A DNA stretch of 64,000 nt from Azospirillum rugosum (GTDB taxonomy: Bacteria; Pseudomonadota; Alphaproteobacteria; Azospirillales; Azospirillaceae): assembly GCF_017876155.1 (NCBI RefSeq), contig NZ_JAGINP010000019.1, positions 1 to 64,000 of the forward strand, in the 5' to 3' direction. Below are positions 18,992-27,770 of the stretch, in pieces. Below the pieces are notes generated by a model. The model saw nothing but the letters and a program-made list of their open reading frames with translations. It made no database searches and was not told where the DNA came from. Numbering within the stretch: the first letter of the stretch is position 1; every line of letters starts with the position of its first letter. The translations under genes and the position numbers were made by a program.

Positions 18992-19975
18992 TTAGCGGTC
19001 GAGCACCTCCGGATTGACCATCGCGGGCGCGCGGTCGCCGCAGGCAGCGGCGATCAGGTTCTTGACCGCCAGTTCCATCATCGCGCGCCGGGTTTCCACG
19101 GTGGCGCTGCCGATGTGCGGCAGCAGCATCACGTTGGGCAGGCCGCACAGCGGGTGATCGGCGCCGATCGGTTCCTTTTCCATGACGTCGAGCGCGGCCC
19201 CGGCGATGGTCTTGGCCTTCAGCGCCTCGATCAGCGCCGCCTCGTCCACCACGCTGCCGCGCGCGGTGTTGATGAAGTAGGCCGTCGGCTTCATCAGCGC
19301 GAACTCGCGGGCACCGACACCGCGCCGGGTGGCCTCCGTGAAGGGCAGGTGCAGGCTGACGAAGTCGGCCCGCTGGAACAGCTCGTCGCGGTTGCAGTAG
19401 GTCGCCAGCCCTTCGGCCTCGGCGCCGGTGTCGCGGTTCGGCTTGTAGTAGACGACGTCCATGTCGAAGGCGCGGGCGCGGCGCGCGACCATCCGGCCGA
19501 TGCGGCCGAGCCCGACGATGCCCAGCGTCTTGCCGGCGATGTCGCGGGTCAGCGGGAAGGCACCCGCGTTCCACCCACCGGAACGGACGAACCGATCCGC
19601 GTCCAGGGCGCCGCGTCCCAGGCTGAGCAGCATCACCATGGTCAGGTCGGCCACGGCGGCGTCAAGCACGCCCGGCGTGTTGCAGACCAGGACGCCGCGC
19701 CGCGTGGCCGCGGGAACGTCGATGTTGTCGTAGCCGACCGCCACGTTGGAGACGACCTTCAGGTCCGGGCAGCGCGCCAGAAGCGGGTCGTCGATGCCGG
19801 CGCGGATGGTCGTCAGCGCCCCGCGAACGCCCTTGAGCAGTTCCGCGAGGTCCGTCCCGGGCGGCAGCGCCGCCCCCGGGGCCGCCACCACCTCGCAGGA
19901 CGCGTCGATCGCGGCGCGCAGGTCCGGGGGCACGGCGGCCAGAAGAATGACGCGGGGTTTATGATCGCTGGTCAT
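18992..19975 (-). CDS. D-2-hydroxyacid dehydrogenase (glyoxylate/hydroxypyruvate reductase-like)
   Basis: A 327-residue NAD(P)-dependent dehydrogenase. The dinucleotide site GLGRIGRMVARRA is mid-protein; NTARGSVVDEAAL holds the catalytic Arg region, and LPHIGSATVETR the catalytic His. The VAVGYDNIDVPAA segment fits glyoxylate/hydroxypyruvate reductases. It would reduce a short 2-keto acid or oxidise the hydroxyacid. The chosen ATG follows a weak AGGA; the longer open frame upstream runs through the operator region. Possibly first gene of a unit with the ABC transporter. Confidence 0.9.
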   Translation of the reverse strand: MTSDHKPRVILLAAVPPDLRAAIDASCEVVAAPGAALPPGTDLAELLKGVRGALTTIRAGIDDPLLARCPDLKVVSNVAVGYDNIDVPAATRRGVLVCNTPGVLDAAVADLTMVMLLSLGRGALDADRFVRSGGWNAGAFPLTRDIAGKTLGIVGLGRIGRMVARRARAFDMDVVYYKPNRDTGAEAEGLATYCNRDELFQRADFVSLHLPFTEATRRGVGAREFALMKPTAYFINTARGSVVDEAALIEALKAKTIAGAALDVMEKEPIGADHPLCGLPNVMLLPHIGSATVETRRAMMELAVKNLIAAACGDRAPAMVNPEVLDR

Positions 19976-20130
19976 GCAATGGCAATCCTCGTACGTGCGG
20001 GAACGGCGACGGGATTTCGGGATGGCATCGATTGACGGCCGCGAGACGCGCGAAGCGCCGCCCTTGCCGGTGTCGCCTTCTCCCCGCTCCAGGTGAACGC
20101 CTCCGCGGAGGCGAAATTCATCGTGCTGAA

Positions 20131-20150
20131 CGACGATAAGGTTATCATAC
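20131..20150. promoter_or_regulatory. GntR-type operator (site 3)
   Basis: CGACGATA, four bases, TATCATAC: six of eight left-half bases and the complete right half match the best site at 13 kb. It lies 156 bases upstream of the minus-strand hydroxyacid dehydrogenase. Confidence 0.55.
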
Positions 20151-20350
20151 AGGCCGCGCAACCATCAAAATCGGCTGGCCCGGGTTTTTCTTGGCCGGAT
20201 CGGAACGGATTCAGGCGGAGCAGGCACGGGGACTTCGATTGCGGGTGTGACCAGCAATGCCCGTCCGCTGCCCAGATCCGTAGCATGTCCGCCGATCCGC
20301 ATCATTGTGCGCCACCCCTTAGCCACGCGCGGCCCGGAATCGGCCGCAGG

Positions 20351-20369
20351 GTTTGTATAGTATGCAAAC
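20351..20369. promoter_or_regulatory. 19-base palindrome of unknown role
   Basis: GTTTGTATAGTATGCAAAC is an inverted repeat (arms GTTTG-ATA and TAT-CAAAC around a central G) and looks like a dimeric regulator site. It sits in the roughly 920-base intergenic stretch between the hydroxyacid dehydrogenase and the first oxygenase, about 35 bases before the possible gene fragment at 20404. No clear target gene. Confidence 0.4.
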
Positions 20370-20403
20370 TATTGGCCAGTTGGGTAGCGATCTTGGAACG
20401 CAA

Positions 20404-20472
20404 ATGGACAATGAAATTCCAAAAATGTCCGCAATCGATTTGCGGCTTTTCCGCAGTCTCCAGCGCGGCTGA
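20404..20472 (+). pseudogene. Possible remnant of a LysR-type regulator start
   Basis: Twenty-two codons, beginning MDNEIPKM and including SAIDLRLFRSL, resemble the first helix of LysR-family regulators and then stop. Nothing clearly LysR-like follows in any frame. The rest of 19976-20898 holds only the operators, the palindrome and the promoter listed here. It may be a decayed gene or chance. Confidence 0.2.
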
Positions 20473-20627
20473 CGAAGCACGGCTGTGCAGAGATACATTA
20501 TTCCCGCAATAGGAGCATCACGCGCCACTTCGCGCCAAACCGAGGATGGCAACCGCCGGATCCTTCTATCTCCGTCCAAACGCCCCTCCGAATCGACGGC
20601 GGACCGACGCATGGCCCTTGCCAGCCC

Positions 20628-20647
20628 TGATCATGTGGTTATCATAC
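20628..20647. promoter_or_regulatory. GntR-type operator (site 4)
   Basis: The right half TATCATAC is complete, with the preceding GGT as in sites 2 and 3; the left half matches weakly (four of eight). It lies about 105 bases upstream of the TTGACA of the first oxygenase promoter. Confidence 0.5.
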
Positions 20648-20752
20648 AGCTGCGTGCCCAAAGCAGCGCTGGCAGCCGGACCAAGTCCAAGACCATCGGC
20701 GCACGGTGCCACACCGCGGAACGCGGCGGAGAGTCGAACGAAGCGCATCGCC

Positions 20753-20823
20753 TTGACAGCGAACGGGAGGCGTCCATAGACTGATTTTGTACCGCAGTAC
20801 GGAACCGGCCATTCCATTTTCAA
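20753..20823 (+). promoter_or_regulatory. Promoter and IclR-like operator of the first Rieske operon
   Basis: TTGACA (20753-20758) is followed after 18 bases by TAGACT (20777-20782). At 20801-20823 comes GGAACC, four bases, ATTCCATTTTCAA, which includes the inverted pair GGAA-N7-TTCC. The same motif occurs, inverted, just after the promoter of the second oxygenase copy (26249-26271). IclR-type sites have GGAA/TTCC arms, and an IclR gene lies at 28.4 kb. Confidence 0.55.
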
Positions 20824-20898
20824 GAGGCGCACAACGCCCCAAAACCGCCGGGCACGGTAACCGTAGGCTCTCGAACCAGAGCAGGGCTGGAGACATCG

Positions 20899-22260
20899 AT
20901 GACCATCACACCCGACATGTACGAGCGTCTCGTCAACATAAAGACCGGCGAGATCAGCCGGGAGATCTTCGTCAACGAAGACATCTACGCGCAGGAACTG
21001 GAACGGATTTTCACGCGCGCCTGGCTGCTGGTCGGCCATGAGAGCCTGATCCCCAACCCGGACGACTTCTTCGTCTCGCGCATGGGCAACGACTCCGTCA
21101 TCCTGACGCGCGACCGGCAGAACACCATCCATGTGCTGCTGAACAGCTGCATGCACCGCGGCATGAAGGTCTGCCGCTACGACCAGGGCAACACGCGCGC
21201 CTTCAGCTGCCCGTATCACGGCTGGAGCTATTCCACGGACGGCCGCCTCGTCGAGGCGCCGGGCCAGCTGGTCGGCGTGCCGGGCTTCGAGGAGCATTAC
21301 CGCTGTGAACTCGACAAGAAGGCCTGGGGCCTTGTCCGCTGCCCGAACGTGGTGAACTACAAAGGTTCGATCTGGGCAAGCTGGGACGAGAACGCCCCGT
21401 CCTTCGAGGATTACCTCGGCGACATGCGCCTTTATCTCGATGCCGCGCTCGACCACCGCGACGGCAGCGAGGGCGGGTCGGAGGTCATCGGCGGCGTCCA
21501 CAAGTGGCGCGTCAAGTGCAACTGGAAGTTCGCGGTCGAGAACTTCATCGGCGACCATTACCACAACATCAGCCACCGTTCCGTCGATCTCGTCGGCATC
21601 GGGCCGAGCGCCGGGCGCGGTCGGCGCGACATGGAAAGCACCGGCTCCTTCCAGAACATCATCATCGGCTTCCCCGCGCTCGGCCACGGCGTCATCGGGC
21701 ACCTGCCGCGCTATGAGGAGCCGCCCTACGCGCCGGCCTACCAGCGCCACCCGGCCGTCCAGGAATACGACCGCCAGGTCTACGAGGCGCGGGTCAAGCG
21801 GCTGGGCAACAAGATGCGCGTCGCCACCGGTGCGGCGAGCATCTTCCCGAACATGTCCTTCCACGGCCGGCAGCCGCGCACGCTCGCCGTCTTCCACCCG
21901 ATCAGCGCGACGGAAATGGAGATGTGGCGCTTCTACCTGGTGGACAAGGACGCCCCGCAGGAGGTGAAGGACGTCCTGCGCCACTATTACCTGCGCTACT
22001 CCGGTCCGGGCGGCATGACGGAGTCGGACGATATGGAAAACTGGATGTACGCGTCGGAGGCCAGCCGCGGCACCATCGCCCGGCGCCATCCCTACAACTA
22101 CCAGATGGGCAACGGCTACGCCAAGCCGGTGGAAGGCCTGAAGGGCGCCGTCCAGGGCGGCGACACCACCGAGGAAAACGCCCGCATCCTCTACAACCGC
22201 TGGGCCCAGTTCATGGCCGGCAAGAGCTGGTCGGAGCTGATGCCGGCCCAAACCGCGTGA
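20899..22260 (+). CDS. Aromatic ring-hydroxylating dioxygenase alpha subunit, copy 1
   Basis: A 453-residue Rieske non-haem iron oxygenase. The Rieske cluster is bound by CMH and CPYHGWSY, spaced 17 residues apart. The mononuclear iron site is in NFIGDHYHNISHRSVD, where Asp-x2-His-x3-His is one residue shorter than the usual x4 spacing. It hydroxylates an aromatic ring using electrons from the ferredoxin at 9.0 kb (inferred). It begins an operon with a beta subunit and a 68-residue protein, possibly with iorAB. Two operator types (GntR-like and IclR-like) lie upstream. Substrate unknown. Confidence 0.95.
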   Translation: MTITPDMYERLVNIKTGEISREIFVNEDIYAQELERIFTRAWLLVGHESLIPNPDDFFVSRMGNDSVILTRDRQNTIHVLLNSCMHRGMKVCRYDQGNTRAFSCPYHGWSYSTDGRLVEAPGQLVGVPGFEEHYRCELDKKAWGLVRCPNVVNYKGSIWASWDENAPSFEDYLGDMRLYLDAALDHRDGSEGGSEVIGGVHKWRVKCNWKFAVENFIGDHYHNISHRSVDLVGIGPSAGRGRRDMESTGSFQNIIIGFPALGHGVIGHLPRYEEPPYAPAYQRHPAVQEYDRQVYEARVKRLGNKMRVATGAASIFPNMSFHGRQPRTLAVFHPISATEMEMWRFYLVDKDAPQEVKDVLRHYYLRYSGPGGMTESDDMENWMYASEASRGTIARRHPYNYQMGNGYAKPVEGLKGAVQGGDTTEENARILYNRWAQFMAGKSWSELMPAQTA

Positions 22261-22271
22261 GGGAACCCGCC

Positions 22272-22814
22272 ATGGACGACACCGCCCTGAAGGCGCTGCT
22301 GCTGCACCGCGAGGTCGAGGACTTCCTGCTGATGGAAGCCGACCTGCTCGACGACCGCCGCTTCGCCGATTGGCTGGCGCTGTGCACCGACGACATCCGC
22401 TACTGGATGCCGATGGCGCGCAACGTGCAATTCAACAAGACCGCCCAAGAGTACACGCGCGAGCAGATGGACACCTGCTGGATCGACGAGGGCAAGGAGA
22501 CGCTGACCCAGCGCGTCAAGCAGCTCGCCACCGGCATCCATTGGGCCGAGGAGCCGCAGTCGCGCGTCTCCCACCTGATCACCAACATCCGCATCACCGA
22601 GGTCACGCCCGACGCCGCCGGCAACCCGGCGGAGGTGCAGGTGCGCAGCCGCTTCCTGGTCTACCGCAACCGCCTGCACGACGAGGTCGACATCTACGTC
22701 GGCAAGCGCCGCGACACCCTGCGCAAGCTCGACGGCGCCTGGAAGATCGCAAGGCGCGAGATCTTCCTCGACCAGAACGTCCTCCTCGCCAAGAACATCA
22801 CGACCTTCTTTTGA
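22272..22814 (+). CDS. Aromatic ring-hydroxylating dioxygenase beta subunit, copy 1
   Basis: A 180-residue small subunit of the alpha3-beta3 oxygenase type (SnoaL/NTF2-like fold). Family features include EDFLLMEADLLDDRRFADWLAL near the N-terminus, DIRYWMP and RVSHLITNIRI. It has a structural role with the alpha subunit encoded 11 bases upstream. The protein is identical to copy 2 except Pro119. Confidence 0.95.
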   Translation: MDDTALKALLLHREVEDFLLMEADLLDDRRFADWLALCTDDIRYWMPMARNVQFNKTAQEYTREQMDTCWIDEGKETLTQRVKQLATGIHWAEEPQSRVSHLITNIRITEVTPDAAGNPAEVQVRSRFLVYRNRLHDEVDIYVGKRRDTLRKLDGAWKIARREIFLDQNVLLAKNITTFF

Positions 22815-22823
22815 GGTGATCCC

Positions 22824-23030
22824 ATGTCTCAGGAAACCCTGGATCTGCTGACGCTCGAACCGGGCGCGCGGCTGCGCATGGCCGACGGCGCCACCGTGGA
22901 GATCGTCGAAAACCCGCGGGACGGCATGTGGGTCTTCGGCCGCTACCTGACCCACCCCACCGACGCGTCGAAGGTGAGCGACGCCGAGCACGCGATCTTC
23001 GCCCAGGACATCGTCGGCTTGGCGTCCTGA
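22824..23030 (+). CDS. Conserved-looking small protein of the oxygenase operon (68 aa)
   Basis: Sixty-eight residues, no Cys, no signal or membrane segment, acidic and hydrophobic mix (for example RMADGATVEIVENPRDGMWVFGR, given here only as its character: a short beta-rich fold). It lies nine bases after the beta subunit with a GAGGTG ribosome site, so it is clearly translated with it. It is absent after the second copy of the oxygenase genes. No family recognised; perhaps an accessory or chaperone of the oxygenase. Confidence 0.75.
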   Translation: MSQETLDLLTLEPGARLRMADGATVEIVENPRDGMWVFGRYLTHPTDASKVSDAEHAIFAQDIVGLAS

Positions 23031-23261
23031 CGCGGCGGACTCCGCCCGTTCGCCCGGACCGGTGACGGATCGCAGCGAACGGCGGAGGCAATGCATCAAC
23101 ACGATCTGCTTTATAGGGACGGCGCCCCGGTGCGGTAGGGCGCCGGTGCTGCTTTGCGTCCCAACGCACCGGCCATTACGCACCGCATCCGCAACGCCCG
23201 CCCCTCGGAACCGCGTTCCGCACGGCCATTGCCGGTGGAACAGCCAAACAGGAGGCAGTGC

Positions 23262-23738
23262 ATGATCACCATCACCGTGAACGGGCGTGCGCAGCAGGTC
23301 GACGCCGACCCGGACACCCCGCTGCTCTGGGTGCTTCGCGACCACCTGAAACTGACGGGCACGAAGTTCGGCTGTGGGGCCGCGCAGTGCGGCGCCTGCA
23401 CCGTCCACATCGACGGCGCCGCGGCGCGCAGCTGCGCGACTCCGGTGTCCGCGGTCGAGGGGGCCAAGATCACGACGATCGAGGGGCTGTCGGGCAACGG
23501 CGACCACCCGCTGCAGCGGGCCTGGGTGGCGCTGGACGTGCCGCAATGCGGCTATTGCCAGTCCGGCCAGATCATGCAGGCCGCCGCCCTGCTGGCCGAC
23601 AAGCCGACCCCGTCCGACCAGGAGATCCGGGAGGCGATGGCGGGCAACATCTGCCGCTGCGGAACCTACCCGCGCATCCACGCCGCGATCCGCCAGGCCG
23701 CCAGCCAGGCCGCCGACACCACGCGCAAGGGGGGCTGA
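23262..23738 (+). CDS. iorA: Isoquinoline 1-oxidoreductase-like alpha subunit, 2x[2Fe-2S]
   Basis: A 158-residue small subunit of xanthine-oxidase-family molybdenum hydroxylases. The plant-type cluster ligands are in [13 protein letters not shown] and the second cluster in CGYCQSG and CRCGTYPRI. The ATG follows AGGAGG, and the stop lies two bases before the next start. With the large subunit it would hydroxylate an N-heteroaromatic or an aldehyde with water as oxygen source. The preceding 230 bases contain no gene. Confidence 0.93.
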   Translation: MITITVNGRAQQVDADPDTPLLWVLRDHLKLTGTKFGCGAAQCGACTVHIDGAAARSCATPVSAVEGAKITTIEGLSGNGDHPLQRAWVALDVPQCGYCQSGQIMQAAALLADKPTPSDQEIREAMAGNICRCGTYPRIHAAIRQAASQAADTTRKGG

Positions 23739-23740
23739 GC

Positions 23741-25897
23741 ATGACCACCGTCGATCTTTCCCGCCGCGGCTTCCTGAAGGCGTCGGCTCTCGTTGGTGGT
23801 GGCCTCGCCATCGGCCTGCTCTCGCCGGACGGGCTGTCGGCCGCGCTGGCGCAAGGCGCCGACAAGCCGCTGCCGCCGCCCGATTTCTTCGTGCGCGTCG
23901 GCGCCGACGACATCGTCACGGTCATCGTCAACAAGACGGAGATGGGCCAGGGCGTCTACACCGGCATCGCGATGCTCGTCGCCGAGGAGCTGGAGGCGGA
24001 CTGGAGCAAGATCCGCGTCGAAACGGCGCCGGTGAACGAGATCTACCGCAGCGCCCGCAACGGGATGCAGCTGACCAGCGGCAGTTCCAGCATGGCGTCC
24101 TCCTGGGACGTCTACCGTCCGGCCGGTGCCGCGCTGCGGACCATGCTGATCGCCGCCGCCGCCGCGGAGTGGAACATCCCAGCGGCCGAATGCCGCGCGG
24201 AGAACAACACCGTCCTGCACAGCCCGACCGGCCGGCGGCTGAGCTACGGCCATCTGGCCGCGGCCGCCGAAAAGATGCCGATCCCCACCAGCGTGACGCT
24301 GAAGGAGCCGTCGGCCTTCAAACTCATCGGCCAATCCCTGCCCCGCCTGGACAGCGCCGAAAAGTCGACCGGCCGCGCAATCTTCGGGATGGACATGGAC
24401 CTGCCCGACCTGCGCATCGCGGTGGTCGCCCATCCGCCGGTGCTCGGCGCGACGATCCGGAGCATCGACGACAGCAAGGCCAAGGCGGTGCGCGGCGTCC
24501 GGCTGGTGGCGCCCACCCCCTACGGCGTGGCGATCGTGGCCGACAGCTTCTGGCAAGCGGTCAAAGGCCGCGACGCGCTGGTCATCGACTGGAACCTCGG
24601 CCCCAACGCCGCGCTGTCCACGGACACGCTGCTGTCCCACTACGCGGAGATGGCGAAGGCTCCGGGAAACGTGGCGCGCAAGGACGGCGACCCGGCCGCC
24701 GCTCTCGCCAAGGCGGCGCGCCGGCTCGACGTGGAGTACGACGTCCCCTACCTCGCCCACGCGCCGATGGAGCCGCTGAACTGCACCGTCGACCTGCGCC
24801 CGGACCACTGCGAGATCTGGGTCGGCACGCAGTTCCAGTCGGGCGACCACAAGGCGGCGATGAAGGCCACCGGCTTGAAGCCGGAGCAGGTCACGATCCA
24901 CACGCTGTACGCCGGCGGCAGCTTCGGCCGGCGCGTCAACGCGCACGCCGACTTCGTGCTCACCGCGATCGAGGTGGCGAAGGTGGCGAAGGCGCCGGTG
25001 AAGGTCGTCTGGACGCGCGAGGACGACATGCGCGGCTGGTACTATCGGCCCATGGCCTACGACCGGATTTCCGTCGGCCTCGACGGCGATGGACGGGTCG
25101 CCGCCTGGCAGCAGACCATCGTCAGCCAGTCCATTGCCGCGGGCACGGAATTCGAGCCGCAGGTCCACCGCAATGGCCTCGACATGTCCGCCGTCGCCGG
25201 TGCGGCGAACATGCCCTACGCCATCCCCAACATCCAGGTCGACCTGCACACGCCGACGCACGACGTTCCGGTGCTCTGGTGGCGGTCGGTCGGCAGCTCG
25301 CACACCGGCTTTGTCGTCGAGAGCGTGATCGACGAGCTGGCGCACGCCGCCGGCCGTGATCCGGTGGACTTTCGGGCGGAGATGCTCGCCAAGTCGCCGC
25401 GCCACGTCGCGGTGTTGAAGCTCGCGGCGGAAAAGGCGGGATGGGGCAAGCCGCTTCCCGCCGGTGTGGCGCAGGGTGTGGCCGTCTTCGTCACCTTCGG
25501 CACCTATGTCGCCCATGTGGTCGAGGTGTCGAGCGACAAGGGCAAGATCAAGGTGCAGCGCGTCGTCACCGCGGTGGACTGCGGCCTTCCGATCAACCCG
25601 CGCACCATCCAGGCGCAGATGGAGAGCGCGGCGGTCTTCACCCTGTCGGCCGCCCTGTACGGGGAAATCACCATCAAGGACGGCGCCGTCCAGCAAAGCA
25701 ATTTCCACGACTACCAGGTGCTGCGCATGGACGAGTGCCCGAAGATCGAGGTGCACATCGTGCCCAGCACCGAACGCCCAACCGGCGTGGGCGAACCGGC
25801 CGTGCCACCGCTGTTCGCGGCGGTCGCGAACGCCGTCTTCGCGGCGACGGGCACACGGGTAAGGTCGCTGCCGCTCGCCAAAGCCGGCATGGTTTGA
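23741..25897 (+). CDS. iorB: Isoquinoline 1-oxidoreductase-like beta subunit (molybdopterin-binding)
   Basis: A 718-residue molybdenum-hydroxylase large subunit. It begins with a twin-arginine signal (SRRGFLKASALVGGG), as IorB proteins do, so the complex is exported to the periplasm. Visible family motifs include TEMGQGVYTG, GGSFGRRVN and the C-terminal VGEPAVPPLFAAVANA, whose Glu is the expected catalytic residue. Substrate may be an N-heterocycle or an aldehyde; electrons probably pass to a cytochrome not encoded here. Confidence 0.93.
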   Translation: MTTVDLSRRGFLKASALVGGGLAIGLLSPDGLSAALAQGADKPLPPPDFFVRVGADDIVTVIVNKTEMGQGVYTGIAMLVAEELEADWSKIRVETAPVNEIYRSARNGMQLTSGSSSMASSWDVYRPAGAALRTMLIAAAAAEWNIPAAECRAENNTVLHSPTGRRLSYGHLAAAAEKMPIPTSVTLKEPSAFKLIGQSLPRLDSAEKSTGRAIFGMDMDLPDLRIAVVAHPPVLGATIRSIDDSKAKAVRGVRLVAPTPYGVAIVADSFWQAVKGRDALVIDWNLGPNAALSTDTLLSHYAEMAKAPGNVARKDGDPAAALAKAARRLDVEYDVPYLAHAPMEPLNCTVDLRPDHCEIWVGTQFQSGDHKAAMKATGLKPEQVTIHTLYAGGSFGRRVNAHADFVLTAIEVAKVAKAPVKVVWTREDDMRGWYYRPMAYDRISVGLDGDGRVAAWQQTIVSQSIAAGTEFEPQVHRNGLDMSAVAGAANMPYAIPNIQVDLHTPTHDVPVLWWRSVGSSHTGFVVESVIDELAHAAGRDPVDFRAEMLAKSPRHVAVLKLAAEKAGWGKPLPAGVAQGVAVFVTFGTYVAHVVEVSSDKGKIKVQRVVTAVDCGLPINPRTIQAQMESAAVFTLSAALYGEITIKDGAVQQSNFHDYQVLRMDECPKIEVHIVPSTERPTGVGEPAVPPLFAAVANAVFAATGTRVRSLPLAKAGMV

Positions 25898-25912
25898 AAG
25901 TGCGTTCGGCAC

Positions 25913-26184
25913 CATAGCCCTCTCCCCTCTGGGGCTACGGTATTCACACATTTCACGTATGCGTTAAGTAACTGACGCAGTTCGAGAGAAAGCCCCTCTC
26001 CCTTGAGGGGAGAGGGGTTGGGGTGAGGGTGGCGCCGGCCTCTGGCCGGCCGGAACCTTTCAATGCGGCCGAGTTTGCGATTTTCTCCGGGCTGCCGCCC
26101 GCAACGACCCCTCACCCCCAACCCCTCTCCCCCAAGGGGAGAGGGGCTTCTTCCTGCGTTCGCCCAAGAGGGGAGAGGGGACTT
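25913..26184. repeat. Nested inverted REP-like elements
   Basis: A roughly 42-base element at 25989-26030 contains the hairpin CCCCTCTCCC/GGGAGAGGGG followed by TTGGGGTGAGGG; an inverted copy lies at 26107-26151. Outside them CCCTCTCCCCTCT (25917-25929) and its complement near 26166-26178 form a further inverted pair. This is the pattern of interspersed palindromic elements in GC-rich proteobacteria. The whole 25898-26383 gap has no gene. Confidence 0.8.
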
Positions 26185-26218
26185 TGACGTCGATCATCGA
26201 ACAACGCCGTCGCGTGTC

Positions 26219-26271
26219 TTGACAGGTCTCGATCGTCGCCCTACAGTTTTGAAAATGGAATTTATGGTTCC
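26219..26271 (+). promoter_or_regulatory. Promoter and IclR-like operator of the second Rieske operon
   Basis: TTGACA (26219-26224) and TACAGT (26242-26247) are 17 bases apart. Immediately after, 26249-26271 is the reverse complement of the motif before copy 1; the core TGGAATTTATGGTTCCA is a GGAA-N7-TTCC palindrome. No GntR-type TATCATAC site is present here. Confidence 0.6.
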
Positions 26272-26383
26272 ACTGTACGGGACCAGCTCCGCGGAAGCAC
26301 GGCCCTAGCAGCCAGGGACATCCGCGAGCGCCCCCTCCCCAAAAATCACGTCAGCCACGATCCGAGCAGGGCTGGAGACATCC

Positions 26384-27745
26384 ATGACCATCACACCCGA
26401 CATGTACGAGCGTCTCGTCAACATAAAGACCGGCGAGATCAGCCGGGAAATCTTCGTCAACGAGGAGATTTACAAGCAGGAGCTGGAGCAGGTGTTCGCC
26501 CGCGCCTGGCTGCTGGTCGGCCATGAGAGCCTGATCCCCAACCCGGACGACTTCTTCGTCTCGCAGATGGGCAACGACTCCGTCATCCTGACGCGCGACC
26601 GGCAGAACAACATCCATGTGCTGCTGAACAGCTGCATGCACCGCGGCATGAAGGTATGCCGCTACGACCAGGGCAACACGCGCGCCTTCAGCTGCCCGTA
26701 TCACGGCTGGAGCTATTCCACGGACGGCCGCCTCGTCGAGGCGCCGGGGCAGCTGGTCGGCGTGCCGGGCTTCGAAGAGCATTACCGCTGCGAACTCGAC
26801 AAGAAGGCCTGGGGCCTCGTCCGCTGCCCGAAGGTCGTGAACCACAAGGGCTCCATCTGGGCCTGCTGGGATGAGAACGCCCCGTCCTTCTACGACTATC
26901 TCGGCGACATGCGCCTGTACCTGGACGCGGCGCTCGACCACCGCGACGGCACGGAGGGCGGGTCGGAGGTCATCGGCGGCGTCCAGAAATGGCGCGTGAA
27001 GTGCAACTGGAAGTTCGCCGCCGAGAACTTCATCGGCGATCATTACCACAACATCAGCCACCGCTCCGTCGACCTCGTCGGCATCGGGCCGAGCGGCGGG
27101 CGCGGCCGGCGCGACAAGGACACCGCCGGGCCATACCAGAACGTCATCATCGGCTTCCCGGCGCTCGGCCACGGGGCGAACGGGCATCTCCCGCGCTTCG
27201 AGGAAGCGCCCTATTTCCCGACCTGGCAGAAATACCCCGAGGTCCAGGAGTATTTCCGGGAGGTCTACGAGGCGCGCAAGAAGCGCCTGGGCGACCAGTT
27301 CCGCGTGCAGACCGGCACCGGCACGATCTTCCCGAACATGTCCTTCCACGGCCAGCAGCCGCGCACGCTCGCCATCTTCCACCCGGTCGGCCCGACGGAA
27401 ATGGAAATGTGGCGCTTCTATCTGGTGGACAAGGACGCGCCGCAGGCGGTCAAGGACGCCATCCGCCATTACGCGCTGCGCTACTCCGGCCCCGGCGGCC
27501 TGACCGAGTCCGACGACATGGAGAATTGGCTGTACGCGTCGGAAGCCAGCCGCGGCACCATCGCGCGCCGGCACCCCTACAACTACCAGATGGGCAACGG
27601 CTACGCCAAGCCGGTGGAGGGCCTGAAGGGCGCCGTCCAGGGCGGCGACACCACCGAGGAAAACGCCCGCATCCTCTACAACCGCTGGGCCCAGTTCATG
27701 GCCGGCAAGAGCTGGTCGGAGCTGATGCCGGCCCAAACCGCCTAA
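26384..27745 (+). CDS. Aromatic ring-hydroxylating dioxygenase alpha subunit, copy 2
   Basis: A 453-residue paralogue of copy 1 with the same Rieske ligands (CMH, CPYH) and the same NFIGDHYHNISHRSVD iron site. Differences cluster around residues 235-310, for instance KDTAGPYQN against MESTGSFQN and EAPYFPTWQKYPEV against EPPYAPAYQRHPAV. Part of that stretch lies in the catalytic domain, so substrate range may differ. Followed by its own beta subunit; transcribed from a promoter with an IclR-like site. Confidence 0.95.
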   Translation: MTITPDMYERLVNIKTGEISREIFVNEEIYKQELEQVFARAWLLVGHESLIPNPDDFFVSQMGNDSVILTRDRQNNIHVLLNSCMHRGMKVCRYDQGNTRAFSCPYHGWSYSTDGRLVEAPGQLVGVPGFEEHYRCELDKKAWGLVRCPKVVNHKGSIWACWDENAPSFYDYLGDMRLYLDAALDHRDGTEGGSEVIGGVQKWRVKCNWKFAAENFIGDHYHNISHRSVDLVGIGPSGGRGRRDKDTAGPYQNVIIGFPALGHGANGHLPRFEEAPYFPTWQKYPEVQEYFREVYEARKKRLGDQFRVQTGTGTIFPNMSFHGQQPRTLAIFHPVGPTEMEMWRFYLVDKDAPQAVKDAIRHYALRYSGPGGLTESDDMENWLYASEASRGTIARRHPYNYQMGNGYAKPVEGLKGAVQGGDTTEENARILYNRWAQFMAGKSWSELMPAQTA

Positions 27746-27770
27746 AGAACACCGCGTGAGGGAACCCGCC

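Larger units (their letters stand above)
20879..22814 (+). repeat. Direct duplication, copy 1 (Rieske alpha and beta genes)
   Basis: From GAGCAGGGCTGGAGACATC just before the alpha start to the end of the beta gene this segment matches 26364-28313 almost throughout. The two beta proteins differ at one residue (Pro119 to Ala). The alpha genes are most alike near the N-terminus and at the very end; the middle and the stretch from residue 255 to 310 have diverged. The match stops abruptly after the beta stop codon. Confidence 0.93.

Noticed and set aside
20319-20612. 97-codon minus-strand open frame in the gap before the first oxygenase
   Set aside because: Spans the palindrome and has no homology signal; more likely regulatory DNA.
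20566-22251. Long minus-strand open frame opposite the first oxygenase (similar ones opposite copies 2 and 3)
   Set aside because: The mirrored frames arise from the shared alpha-subunit sequence; their products have no domain of their own.
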